A stretch of DNA of 64,000 nt from Ryuthela nishihirai (lineage: Eukaryota > Arthropoda > Arachnida > Araneae > Heptathelidae): assembly GCA_038380435.1 (NCBI GenBank), contig JAWZYU010000028.1:26830201-26894200 (forward strand), written 5' to 3'. Positions 10,770 to 19,164 of this stretch are shown here, one piece after another; within the stretch, counting starts at the first letter, position 1, and each line of letters starts with the position of its first letter. The translations under genes were made by a program, and so were the position numbers. The notes under the pieces are model-generated. The model saw only the letters and a program-made list of their open reading frames with translations, ran no database searches and had not been told where the DNA came from.

Positions 10770-11314
10770 ATGTCATTGGTGGGAGGGGGAGTACCCGCGA
10801 ATGCGCATACCGTCATGGAGTTGTCATACGGCGAGAAACTTGCGGCATTAAGTCGGATTCAGGGAGAGCTCGAGGATATCCTTCTGCGTATCGAGTTGGA
10901 ATCAGCTATGCGGACCTCGAGACCGACCCTTGGACAGCCGAGAGATGCCTCCGGCCGACCGAGCACCTCCAGCCAGTCAAGTGCCACCGGACAGCCACGG
11001 CCCACCGACCTGCCAAGCACCTCCGCCAAGCCCCGTACCTGGCGCCTCAGCCTAAAGAGACGTCGCCAGATGCGTGGAGAAGGCCCCCGACGCCAAGCGT
11101 CCCCACCGCTGCAGCATCTTCTGCGCCTGCGCCCGACATCGCGCAGGCAAGTGCGACTCCCGGCTACGTAGTGACGCGCTCCAACAGCTTCAGGTCCGCC
11201 AAATACAAAGCTATATTCACGTCCCAACCGGACCCACACGTAACAGCATTTGTCTACCGCCTGAGGCAGTATGGTGCCCGTTGGCAGAAATCGCCCACGC
11301 AGGCGGAATGTTAA
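10766..11314 (+). CDS. GC-rich Ser/Pro-rich reading frame(s), left arm
   Basis: Two overlapping plus-strand frames are open here in an otherwise AT-rich arm. The frame from ATG 10770 (internal ATG 10815, MELSYGEKLAALSRIQGELE) gives a short coiled-coil-like start, then QPRDASGRPSTSS-type repeats, ending at 11171. The frame from 10766 stays open to 11314 and has the more protein-like C-terminal half (APAPDIAQ...YKAIFTSQPDPHVTAFVYRLR). In the right arm a 21-bp insertion adds seven codons to the first frame but puts a stop in the second. This favours the first frame for the N-terminal half; a frameshift or splice would be needed to join the halves. Function unknown. The antisense frame 10859-11440 is also open, so coding status is uncertain. 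Confidence 0.4.
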   Translation: MNVIGGRGSTRECAYRHGVVIRRETCGIKSDSGRARGYPSAYRVGISYADLETDPWTAERCLRPTEHLQPVKCHRTATAHRPAKHLRQAPYLAPQPKETSPDAWRRPPTPSVPTAAASSAPAPDIAQASATPGYVVTRSNSFRSAKYKAIFTSQPDPHVTAFVYRLRQYGARWQKSPTQAEC

Positions 11315-11415
11315 AAAAAAACGGACGCCACGGGAGGTCACGTGATCGTGGGAGAAGGGTTTAACTCTCACATTTCCTGTACACAGATTCTTTCTCGTAT
11401 GAAGAGAAACTTTCT

Positions 11416-11425
11416 GATTTAAATC
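11416..11425. promoter_or_regulatory. GATTTAAATC palindrome, copy 1 (left arm)
   Basis: Exact 10-bp palindrome recurring at 12547-12556, 14388-14397 and 14929-14938, with a one-base variant at 12709. Mirror copy at 21513-21522. Confidence 0.5.
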
Positions 11426-11440
11426 GCGGCACGGCGTCAT

Positions 11441-12821
11441 AGCACACCGTTAGCGAAGCATGACCTGTGCGCCTGAATTACATAATTTAACGATCAAAGT
11501 ACTATCATTTTAAATATTACGTTTGAGTGTAATTTACCGTACGTTTTAAAATATGCTCACGATGTTTGTCATAAAGGTGTGATTCATTTTACGTACAATA
11601 CATAATTTATCAGTCAAGATATAAAGGCGTGAATAAATTTTACGTGTAAGTGAAATATATTATCGTGTAAGCGTACGTTGTATGACCACGTATTATAACT
11701 TAGGTTCTACACACCAATAAAAATAAGATAATGTATAACAAAAAATTATTTCTAGTAATCCTGCAGTGGATGTCCACGTATTATAACTTAGGTTGTACAC
11801 ACCAATAAAAATAAGATAATGTTTAACAAAAAAAAAAACACTTTTTGAGATGTGCATACAGAAACACAATTGGGAATTAATTTTGCTCTAGACAATTATA
11901 AAGCAGTTTTTGATTCTGCTTAAAGCAGAGGATTTGACCCGGAAGAAGATCTGTACATGCTAAAACAATGCATGGTTCAACTTATTCAATGCATCTGTTG
12001 GAATCGACTACCAAAGTATAAAGCATTGAGTCAGGCTCTTTGATTCATATGATTAACTATTATGGTTTACTACGAAAGCTTTTAGTAATGAATAGAACAG
12101 TAAATAACATCAAAACTTTTCGAGATCTGCATACAGAAATATCTGAAAACATCAGACGGGGGAAAAATTCTAGTAATCCAGTCAACATCTAAATAATTCT
12201 AGAAGTTTAATGCGAAAAAGTACCCAGGTCAACCCGTACTTCTTGAATATTCTGGACAGCAGAAACACACTTAAACGTTACCAAAGCTGAGACCGTAATG
12301 TACCTTCACGACGGGAATTCTCTATTTTTCGAAAATTCTTATACAAAAGTTTAGACATCGAGATGCTGAACCGCAATACAACACCCCAAGGGTTAAAGGA
12401 TCTTTCTAAAAACCCTCGTAACTTTGACGGTACGCTTTTTCTGCAACACACTACCCCAGGGGCTAAAAATCAAACACAGCTTGTTTTTCTGTGATGCTCC
12501 ACCGATATGAGGACCAACCCTATACACAGGTTATATTCACTTGACTGATTTAAATCAAAACTTTGGCGCACTACCCAGGGGTTAAAAAATCAAACCCAGC
12601 GTGTTTTTCTAGGTTGCACCATCGATATGTGGACAAACCAGTTTCCATATTCTTAGGGCGAACTGAAAAAAGCTGGCAAAGGTCATATTGAGATATTCAC
12701 AGTCTGATGATTTAAATACACACGCTATATTCACGGACTGATGATTAAAAACGCCATAAATATACACTTTTCTGATGAGTAAGTTGACTCGTACACGAGG
12801 AAATGTACGGACATCAAAGGG
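11441..12821. other. Non-coding interior of the left arm
   Basis: About 1.4 kb without a convincing frame. It contains a ~55-bp direct repeat (about 11690-11745 and 11779-11835, ACTTAGGTTCTACACACC) and a ~55-bp repeat around GGGGTTAAAAAATCAAAC (about 12473-12520 and 12574-12625). Related CCAAGGGTTAAAGG-like motifs lie near 12388 and 12820. Mirror: about 20118-21497. Confidence 0.6.
12547..12556. promoter_or_regulatory. GATTTAAATC palindrome, copy 2 (left arm)
   Basis: Exact copy inside the non-coding interior, next to the GGGGTTAAAAAATC repeats. Mirror copy at 20383-20392. Confidence 0.45.
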
Positions 12822-13150
12822 TTAAGATTTTACGTCTGAGGTCTTGCACTCTGACCGTGCTTTCAGTTTAAAACATCGTTGTCTGTGTGTTTCAAGTTGC
12901 CACAGGACGCGTGATTTTTTACGAGTCGACGTATTAAAGCCGCAATAGGCGACCACGCAGCCGAGCAACATTATGGAGACAGACGATGTCCTTGAAAGAC
13001 GCAACTCCGTCGGGACACTGGCAGGGGAGGATTTGAAAAACTCGAGGCCTGAATGGCTTTTCACTCCCGTTATTTTCTAAGACATAACAAATATTCTGAT
13101 ATCACTTATTTAAATTCAGAAACTATTCTCCATCTTTATCACTGTTCATT

Positions 13151-13351
13151 TTAATACCACCTAAGTTTACTATATTTGTTGATATGTACTGGGGTGTCAA
13201 ACCACTTGAACGTAAAAGCAAACTGTCTTTGGTACATTTGCATGCACACTTGACCCCACTGCTCTAAAACAGGTTTCACGAACTTTCTTTGGGTATTACA
13301 GCGCAAACGTATGGACTGCGCTATTGGTAAAGAATGTTTTACTGCGAACAT
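13151..13351 (-). CDS. Unrecognised 66-aa ORF, left arm
   Basis: Starts at a true ATG and is unchanged in the right arm (19588-19788). It is basic and rich in aromatic residues (FAFTFKWFDTPVHINKY). No motif recognised. Neighbouring frames at 12822-13064 and 13378-13569 open only from non-ATG codons, so this may be part of a decayed or spliced gene. Confidence 0.2.
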   Translation of the reverse strand: MFAVKHSLPIAQSIRLRCNTQRKFVKPVLEQWGQVCMQMYQRQFAFTFKWFDTPVHINKYSKLRWY

Positions 13352-13774
13352 TAATCTCTTTCATATCGGGAGTAAAATTACACGCACAAACGAGTTAGGT
13401 TGTTCATGTTGGAAGAAAATTTAAGATTCTTATTTCCTGTGTTTTTCTCTTGTAGGTACGTATAAAGAATGTTTTGGAATAGACGTTTACACCATAATTG
13501 CTTAATGCTATCACATTTGTACACGCCAAGACATGTGAAAAAGTTTGCAGCGTAAAGTCCCTGTAACACATTTTGAGATTCACTTAAAACTCCTCTGGGC
13601 GTTTACACGCAATTTTCTGTGTAATTCCGCTGTCTGGGAAATTAGCCATCACTTTCTGCCTATAGTTTTTGACAGCCATCTTTGTCTCGCTAGTTCGTAT
13701 AGGGTTTAGGTAAACCTTTTCAAAACCGTTAAGAAAGAAATCACAATGACAATAAAATCAGATACACTATTTAT

Positions 13775-14030
13775 TTAATAACTATTAGTACATATACAGC
13801 CCGCGTCGCAGGAAAGTTCCATACAGACAGGAATGATATCTAAACGATGTAACTGAACTTCTTTCACAAAAATGTTTAGCGATAACGATGAATGTTTCTT
13901 ACATCTTCTGGGAAATAGTCTACAACTGTTATAGCAAGGTACCAATGGCGAAGCTGACTTTACCCGCAATACAGTTCTTTGCGCATTCTGACACATTCTT
14001 AACTGAACGGTGAAGAGCCATAGTGTATAG
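13775..14030 (-). pseudogene. Broken partial copy of the 274-aa gene, left arm
   Basis: Reverse-strand sequence aligns with the 3' third of the 274-aa gene. Shared stretches include GAACTGTATTG, GTCAGCTTCGCCATT, GAAACATTCAT and the block ending TTTTTGTG(G)AA(G)AGG. Gaps and frame changes remove the Cys/His cluster's spacing. It lies directly downstream of the BED-like ORF. Mirror copy at about 18909-19164. Confidence 0.6.
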
Positions 14031-14036
14031 TTAAAT

Positions 14037-14333
14037 TCATTCACTTCCCATCGCTGAAACCTTTGCTTGGTCCCTCAAGGCCTCTAGATGAGTTTGTAGG
14101 ATGTCGAGGTAGCGTCTCATTTTGGAGGGTTCTGACGAGTTCATTACAAATAAGATTTCATGGTCTAGCCATTGCGAAGATGTTACGGCTGGGCCTTTAC
14201 ATTGATGGCTTTTAAGTCGCGCTACAAGTCCGATGACGTCCTTGTTACACTGTAAACAAACGGCACGAAATCCCTTTCCTTTAGGGTATTTCTTGAAACC
14301 TTTCCAAATAGGATCGCTCTTCCGTCCTGACAT
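14037..14333 (-). CDS. BED-like zinc-finger protein, left arm
   Basis: 98 aa from ATG 14333 (MSGRKSDPIW). The N-terminal 45 residues match a BED-type finger: aromatic residues W and F, then C-x2-C (CLQC) and an L-x2-H-x-C end (LKSHQC), the arrangement found in hAT-type DNA-binding domains, though with a short H-C spacing. The C-terminal half is helical and charged (SEPSKMRRYLDILQTHLEAL). Expected role: DNA binding, possibly of repeats or promoters of the element. The right-arm copy differs at one residue (HEILF versus HEILS). A CCAAT and TATA-like promoter lies upstream (14383-14470). Confidence 0.6.
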   Translation of the reverse strand: MSGRKSDPIWKGFKKYPKGKGFRAVCLQCNKDVIGLVARLKSHQCKGPAVTSSQWLDHEILFVMNSSEPSKMRRYLDILQTHLEALRDQAKVSAMGSE

Positions 14334-14382
14334 GTTCAACAAGTCGCTTACTGACAGCAAATGATACAGGCACACAGTGGTA

Positions 14383-14470
14383 CTTATGATTTAAATCCGA
14401 ACCTTCAACCATTCAGTGTGAACCAATGAATGGCTTCTGCAATTCAGTGTGAACTATATCTCGACCAATG
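14383..14470 (-). promoter_or_regulatory. Promoter region of the BED-like gene, left arm
   Basis: On the minus strand the TATA-like CATAAGTA overlaps the end of GATTTAAATC (14388-14397). Further upstream come two CCAAT motifs, each followed by a GGCTTCTGCAA-type repeat. The distal one reads TCTCGACCAATG on the plus strand (14459-14470), also found upstream of the 274-aa gene. Confidence 0.45.
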
Positions 14471-14584
14471 AAAGGCTTCTGCAAGATTCTCGTAACCTAT
14501 TTACGCGCTCCAACAACCCTACCTCTTTTTTTTTTTATAGAACCTTAATGATCCGGTGGAAAATTCTCTAGTTTTCGAGGTAAT

Positions 14585-14746
14585 ATGACTCTCATGTGTG
14601 TAGTTTGTGAGTCTCTTCATTTCAAATGCGCATGTGATGACGAGGACTATTTTTATTGTGATGGTTTTGAGAGGATGTCTTTAGAAAAGAATTGGTTATG
14701 TTCGAAATGTATCAATCTACCCAGTAACACTTCTAAGCTTAAATAA
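14585..14746 (+). CDS. PHD-like Cys-rich mini-protein, left arm
   Basis: 53 aa, divergent from the BED-like gene. Cysteines are C5-x2-C8, C15-x-C17, C25, then W37-L-C39-x2-C42. The closing WLCSKC is typical of PHD fingers, while the middle His-Cys pair is atypical, so this is either a degenerate PHD/RING-like zinc binder or an exon of a longer protein. The right-arm copy is at 18195-18356. Short for a free-standing gene. Expected role: chromatin or protein binding, inferred from the fold only. Confidence 0.45.
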   Translation: MTLMCVVCESLHFKCACDDEDYFYCDGFERMSLEKNWLCSKCINLPSNTSKLK

Positions 14747-14836
14747 ACAACAGAAGAACGCGTTATCACGTGATGTAACAACAGTTGCCATGGAGACTAA
14801 AAGTTGTACAACAGATAAATCTAATGTGTATAACGG

Positions 14837-15004
14837 CTAGTCCCGTTTTCTTACATATCTCAAAATAAGAGGTAAAGCAACGTGAAGTACTTCTGGATTA
14901 AATCTGATACTAATCGCATTACTCAACTGATTTAAATCCACAATAATGTTATTCAGGACTGCCTGTACAGTATGAGAAATTAATAAACACCCGGCCTTTT
15001 CCAT
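14837..15004 (-). CDS. Unrecognised 55-aa ORF, left arm
   Basis: From ATG 15004 (MEKAGCLLISHTVQ) to a stop before 14837; the frame stays open upstream to about 15070 without ATG. It encloses the GATTTAAATC copy at 14929-14938. Predominantly hydrophobic/helical, ending RYVRKRD. No family recognised. Intact in both arms (17937-18104). Confidence 0.25.
   Translation of the reverse strand: MEKAGCLLISHTVQAVLNNIIVDLNQLSNAISIRFNPEVLHVALPLILRYVRKRD
14929..14938. promoter_or_regulatory. GATTTAAATC palindrome, copy 4 (left arm)
   Basis: Exact copy inside the short ORF 14837-15004. Mirror copy at 18003-18012. Confidence 0.45.
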
Positions 15005-15220
15005 TACAGGGACATGAATAAGAAAAGACCTAGAACTCTGACAGTTGCTTGTTACAGAAGAAGCTAACAATTTAGAACGAGACGATTTCTTTCATAGCCA
15101 ACACTGATATCAAATCTACAACATTATTACTCTAATAACGAACAGTTTTCAGATAGTCATTCTTTTACATTTCTCGAATCAGTTAAGGAGAACAATGAAA
15201 CAGCATTGCGGTAAAAATCT

Positions 15221-15226
15221 TTTATT
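15221..15226 (-). promoter_or_regulatory. Polyadenylation signal AATAAA, left-arm 274-aa gene
   Basis: 61 bp beyond the stop codon on the minus strand. Confidence 0.5.
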
Positions 15227-15286
15227 CATACACTAAGAAATTACAATGACGCCCAAACAGATATTGAACAGAAATTAGTAACACTA

Positions 15287-16111
15287 TTAGCATTTATTTA
15301 GTACATATTCAGAGGTACGAACCAGTTCGTCGTACACTTTGTTTAGTAATATAGGAAAGTGTAACATGTAGGTATAATTATCTTCAACTCCGACCTCTTC
15401 CACAAAAAGTTTAGCGATATCACTTAAATGAATGTTTCTCAAGGCTTCTGCGAAATGAACATCCACTGATTCAACGGATATAGCAACACACGAATGGCGA
15501 AGCTGACTCGGATGATCTACTTCACACCCAATACAGTTCGTACGAAGAATCCGAAAAATTTCTTTTCTGACGAGAGTATTTAATGTTTTTATGAAACTTA
15601 GCTTGACTCTCTGATCATACGGTTCAACATTAGACAGTCTTGGAGTATGGTCTGTAGTTAATTCGACATCTTTTACCGCATTAGAAAAGTTATTGAACTT
15701 CAGAGCCATCAAGCTGCATGTGATATAGTTGCGGGAATCTTTTAACCACGACCATTGTTTGATGCTGAGATGTACCGAAGAAATCGTTGAAGTACCGTCG
15801 TCACACACACCACCTTTTTCAATGACCACCCCATTTTTACCCTTGAATACCACCATGCCGTGCAGTTCATACGCGAAGGTAGACGTATAGGCGAGTGTAG
15901 AAGTCAGTCCACACCACTGTTCTTCGGATAATATAACCGAAGCCTTTATGGGTCTAAACGGAATGTCATAACACTTCTGAAGCAAACATATGTGGACTTC
16001 GGGAACGTTCTTGCAAATCTTCACCAACAAGTCAGAGCCTAGCTGGTAGGCGTCATCTCCAATAGCAAACCGCTCCACGGGGAGATCACTTTCGGGCTGA
16101 ACACAGGCCAT
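15287..16111 (-). CDS. 274-aa PC4-like protein, left arm copy
   Basis: The start is ATG 16111 (MACVQPES), 52 bp after a TATA box. Residues about 16-75 resemble the PC4/p15 single-strand-DNA-binding fold: F-x-I-G near the start, a beta-rich VHICLLQKCYD, then RPIKASVILSEEQWCGL, matching the family's P-x-K-x2-I-x-L-x3-Q-W-x2-L pattern. A second, weaker copy ends VHLSIKQWSWL. The C-terminal third has C-x2-C-x3-H-x5-H-x-C (CIGCEVDHPSQLRHSC), a likely zinc site. Expected role: nucleic-acid binding in transcription or replication of the element. It is the only long gene in the arm and is identical in both copies, consistent with recent duplication or constraint. Confidence 0.7.
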   Translation of the reverse strand: MACVQPESDLPVERFAIGDDAYQLGSDLLVKICKNVPEVHICLLQKCYDIPFRPIKASVILSEEQWCGLTSTLAYTSTFAYELHGMVVFKGKNGVVIEKGGVCDDGTSTISSVHLSIKQWSWLKDSRNYITCSLMALKFNNFSNAVKDVELTTDHTPRLSNVEPYDQRVKLSFIKTLNTLVRKEIFRILRTNCIGCEVDHPSQLRHSCVAISVESVDVHFAEALRNIHLSDIAKLFVEEVGVEDNYTYMLHFPILLNKVYDELVRTSEYVLNKC

Positions 16112-16162
16112 CGTTAACACTTCAATACTGCAAAACTATGTCTTTTCACATATCAAGTGTAC

Positions 16163-16219
16163 TACTTATACCTAAAACCTTTGACGTCACCTGGCTAAAT
16201 AGACCACCATTGGTCGAGA
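16163..16219 (-). promoter_or_regulatory. Core promoter of the left 274-aa gene
   Basis: On the minus strand, in transcription order: TCTCGACCAATGG (16207-16219), a perfect CRE TGACGTCA (16182-16189), then TATAAGTA (16163-16170), about 50 bp before the ATG. This spacing is that of a standard RNA polymerase II promoter. Confidence 0.65.
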
Positions 16220-16424
16220 TCTAATTCCTAGTGATATTAAAAACCAATTGTAGAAGAGTAATTTCTTAGTGTATGAATTGGAGGACGGGTCTTTTTTCGT
16301 CACACATACAGTACAATATTAACCCGCAATAATTTATTTTTATACTTTTTATAATTTTCTTTTCACCGTTTTTATTTCTTCTTAAAGTACAAGTATATGG
16401 AAGAAGGACACACGCAGAAACTGA

Positions 16425-16515
16425 TTTAAGTAACTGACCCCCAGAAAAAAAAAATCTCTGATTTCAAATAATTTTAAACCAGAGATTTTTTTTTTTCTGG
16501 GGGTCAGTTACTTAA
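16425..16515. repeat. Central hairpin of the palindrome
   Basis: Stem ACTGACCCCCAG, an A/T run and TCTCTG close a 19-nt loop (16461-16479, ATTTCAAATAATTTTAAAC). The loop itself is weakly self-complementary. The A-run length differs by one between arms. Confidence 0.9.
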
Positions 16516-16721
16516 ATCAGTTTCTGCGTGTGTCCTTCTTCCATATACTTGTACTTTAAGAAGAAATAAAAACGGTGAAAAGAAAATTATAAAAAGTATA
16601 AAAATAAATTATTGCGGGTTAATATTGTACTGTATGTGTGACGAAAAAAGACCCGTCCTCCAATTCATACACTAAGAAATTACTCTTCTACAATTGGTTT
16701 TTAATATCACTAGGAATTAGA

Positions 16722-16778
16722 TCTCGACCAATGGTGGTCTATTTAGCCAGGTGACGTCAAAGGTTTTAGGTATAAGTA
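16722..16778 (+). promoter_or_regulatory. Core promoter of the right 274-aa gene
   Basis: TCTCGACCAATGG (16722-16734), CRE TGACGTCA (16752-16759) and TATAAGTA (16771-16778), then ATG at 16830. With the left copy it forms a divergent promoter pair around the central hairpin. Confidence 0.65.
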
Positions 16779-16829
16779 GTACACTTGATATGTGAAAAGA
16801 CATAGTTTTGCAGTATTGAAGTGTTAACG

Positions 16830-17654
16830 ATGGCCTGTGTTCAGCCCGAAAGTGATCTCCCCGTGGAGCGGTTTGCTATTGGAGATGACGCCTACCAGCT
16901 AGGCTCTGACTTGTTGGTGAAGATTTGCAAGAACGTTCCCGAAGTCCACATATGTTTGCTTCAGAAGTGTTATGACATTCCGTTTAGACCCATAAAGGCT
17001 TCGGTTATATTATCCGAAGAACAGTGGTGTGGACTGACTTCTACACTCGCCTATACGTCTACCTTCGCGTATGAACTGCACGGCATGGTGGTATTCAAGG
17101 GTAAAAATGGGGTGGTCATTGAAAAAGGTGGTGTGTGTGACGACGGTACTTCAACGATTTCTTCGGTACATCTCAGCATCAAACAATGGTCGTGGTTAAA
17201 AGATTCCCGCAACTATATCACATGCAGCTTGATGGCTCTGAAGTTCAATAACTTTTCTAATGCGGTAAAAGATGTCGAATTAACTACAGACCATACTCCA
17301 AGACTGTCTAATGTTGAACCGTATGATCAGAGAGTCAAGCTAAGTTTCATAAAAACATTAAATACTCTCGTCAGAAAAGAAATTTTTCGGATTCTTCGTA
17401 CGAACTGTATTGGGTGTGAAGTAGATCATCCGAGTCAGCTTCGCCATTCGTGTGTTGCTATATCCGTTGAATCAGTGGATGTTCATTTCGCAGAAGCCTT
17501 GAGAAACATTCATTTAAGTGATATCGCTAAACTTTTTGTGGAAGAGGTCGGAGTTGAAGATAATTATACCTACATGTTACACTTTCCTATATTACTAAAC
17601 AAAGTGTACGACGAACTGGTTCGTACCTCTGAATATGTACTAAATAAATGCTAA
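16830..17654 (+). CDS. 274-aa PC4-like protein, right arm copy
   Basis: Same protein, residue for residue, as the left copy at 15287-16111. The start is ATG 16830; the in-frame GTG nine bases upstream is not needed. PC4-like region at residues 16-75, second W-containing repeat near residue 125, zinc-like cluster near residue 200, and a helical, acidic C-terminus (VEEVGVEDNYTYMLHF). AATAAA follows 61 bp after the stop. No transmembrane segment or signal peptide is visible. Family assignment rests on motif reading, and an unrelated beta-rich fold is possible. Confidence 0.7.
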   Translation: MACVQPESDLPVERFAIGDDAYQLGSDLLVKICKNVPEVHICLLQKCYDIPFRPIKASVILSEEQWCGLTSTLAYTSTFAYELHGMVVFKGKNGVVIEKGGVCDDGTSTISSVHLSIKQWSWLKDSRNYITCSLMALKFNNFSNAVKDVELTTDHTPRLSNVEPYDQRVKLSFIKTLNTLVRKEIFRILRTNCIGCEVDHPSQLRHSCVAISVESVDVHFAEALRNIHLSDIAKLFVEEVGVEDNYTYMLHFPILLNKVYDELVRTSEYVLNKC

Positions 17655-17714
17655 TAGTGTTACTAATTTCTGTTCAATATCTGTTTGGGCGTCATTGTAA
17701 TTTCTTAGTGTATG

Positions 17715-17720
17715 AATAAA
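17715..17720 (+). promoter_or_regulatory. Polyadenylation signal AATAAA, right-arm 274-aa gene
   Basis: Within CTTAGTGTATGAATAAAAG. A related CTTAGTGTATGAATTGG lies inverted near the gene's other side, so gene-end sequence was duplicated on both sides. Confidence 0.5.
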
Positions 17721-17936
17721 AGATTTTTACCGCAATGCTGTTTCATTGTTCTCCTTAACTGATTCGAGAAATGTAAAAGAATGACTATCTGAAAACTGTT
17801 CGTTATTAGAGTAATAATGTTGTAGATTTGATATCAGTGTTGGCTATGAAAGAAATCGTCTCGTTCTAAATTGTTAGCTTCTTCTGTAACAAGCAACTGT
17901 CAGAGTTCTAGGTCTTTTCTTATTCATGTCCCTGTA

Positions 17937-18104
17937 ATGGAAAAGGCCGGGTGTTTATTAATTTCTCATACTGTACAGGCAGTCCTGAATAACATTATTG
18001 TGGATTTAAATCAGTTGAGTAATGCGATTAGTATCAGATTTAATCCAGAAGTACTTCACGTTGCTTTACCTCTTATTTTGAGATATGTAAGAAAACGGGA
18101 CTAG
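17937..18104 (+). CDS. Unrecognised 55-aa ORF, right arm
   Basis: Mirror of 14837-15004, with the same protein. The frame is open from about 17871 but the first ATG is 17937. GATTTAAATC lies inside (18003-18012). Confidence 0.25.
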   Translation: MEKAGCLLISHTVQAVLNNIIVDLNQLSNAISIRFNPEVLHVALPLILRYVRKRD

Positions 18105-18194
18105 CCGTTATACACATTAGATTTATCTGTTGTACAACTTTTAGTCTCCATGGCAACTGTTGTTACATCACGTGATAACGCGTTCTTCTGTTGT

Positions 18195-18356
18195 TTATTT
18201 AAGCTTAGAAGTGTTACTGGGTAGATTGATACATTTCGAACATAACCAATTCTTTTCTAAAGACATCCTCTCAAAACCATCACAATAAAAATAGTCCTCG
18301 TCATCACATGCGCATTTGAAATGAAGAGACTCACAAACTACACACATGAGAGTCAT
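18195..18356 (-). CDS. PHD-like Cys-rich mini-protein, right arm
   Basis: Mirror of 14585-14746 with the same cysteine pattern and WLCSKC ending. Divergent from the BED-like gene that starts at 18606. Confidence 0.45.
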   Translation of the reverse strand: MTLMCVVCESLHFKCACDDEDYFYCDGFERMSLEKNWLCSKCINLPSNTSKLK

Positions 18357-18468
18357 ATTACCTCGAAAACTAGAGAATTTTCCACCGGATCATTAAGGTT
18401 CTATAAAAAAAAAAGAGGTAGGGTTGTTGGAGCGCGTAAATAGGTTACGAGAATCTTGCAGAAGCCTT

Positions 18469-18558
18469 TCATTGGTCGAGATATGTTCACACTGAATTGC
18501 AGAAGCCATTCATTGGTTCACACTGAATGGTTGAAGGTTCGGATTTAAATCATAAGTA
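18469..18558 (+). promoter_or_regulatory. Promoter region of the BED-like gene, right arm
   Basis: Inverted CCAAT repeats, then GATTTAAATC (18542-18551) running into CATAAGTA (18551-18558), 48 bp before ATG 18606. It differs from the left arm by a one-base indel. Confidence 0.45.
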
Positions 18559-18605
18559 CCACTGTGTGCCTGTATCATTTGCTGTCAGTAAGCGACTTGT
18601 TGAAC

Positions 18606-18902
18606 ATGTCAGGACGGAAGAGCGATCCTATTTGGAAAGGTTTCAAGAAATACCCTAAAGGAAAGGGATTTCGTGCCGTTTGTTTACAGTGTAACAAGGA
18701 CGTCATCGGACTTGTAGCGCGACTTAAAAGCCATCAATGTAAAGGCCCAGCCGTAACATCTTCGCAATGGCTAGACCATGAAATCTTATCTGTAATGAAC
18801 TCGTCAGAACCCTCCAAAATGAGACGCTACCTCGACATCCTACAAACTCATCTAGAGGCCTTGAGGGACCAAGCAAAGGTTTCAGCGATGGGAAGTGAAT
18901 GA
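18606..18902 (+). CDS. BED-like zinc-finger protein, right arm
   Basis: 98 aa, mirror of 14037-14333, with Ser instead of Phe in HEILS. CLQC and LKSHQC zinc ligands are intact. The stop overlaps an out-of-frame ATG by four bases (ATGA), after which the broken 274-aa-gene copy begins. Confidence 0.6.
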   Translation: MSGRKSDPIWKGFKKYPKGKGFRAVCLQCNKDVIGLVARLKSHQCKGPAVTSSQWLDHEILSVMNSSEPSKMRRYLDILQTHLEALRDQAKVSAMGSE

Positions 18903-18908
18903 ATTTAA

Positions 18909-19164
18909 CTATACACTATGGCTCTTCACCGTTCAGTTAAGAATGTGTCAGAATGCGCAAAGAACTGTATTGCGGGTAAAGTCAGCTTCGCCATTGGTAC
19001 CTTGCTATAACAGTTGTAGACTATTTCCCAGAAGATGTAAGAAACATTCATCGTTATCGCTAAACATTTTTGTGAAAGAAGTTCAGTTACATCGTTTAGA
19101 TATCATTCCTGTCTGTATGGAACTTTCCTGCGACGCGGGCTGTATATGTACTAATAGTTATTAA
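18909..19164 (+). pseudogene. Broken partial copy of the 274-aa gene, right arm
   Basis: Mirror of the relic at 13775-14030. It is followed by AATAAA at 19164-19169, as the true gene is, so the gene's 3' end may have been carried along. Confidence 0.6.

Larger units (their letters stand above)
9866..16460. repeat. Left arm of the giant palindrome
   Basis: Genes of the central block lie mainly on the minus strand, reading away from the centre. Mirror positions in the right arm are given by 32941 minus x near the centre and 32959 minus x at the outer end. Confidence 0.9.

Noticed and set aside
10859..11440. 193/200-aa minus-strand ORF (and mirror 21498-22100) as a gene
   Set aside because: It is antisense to the GC-rich frames and runs into the subterminal repeat unit. 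Arg-rich low-complexity content is expected of an antisense frame in GC-rich DNA.
13775..14044. 89-aa ORF as an independent gene
   Set aside because: It opens at GTG, not ATG, and its DNA aligns out of frame to the 274-aa gene, so it is annotated as a relic. The frames at 12822-13064 and 13378-13569 were dropped for the same lack of ATG.
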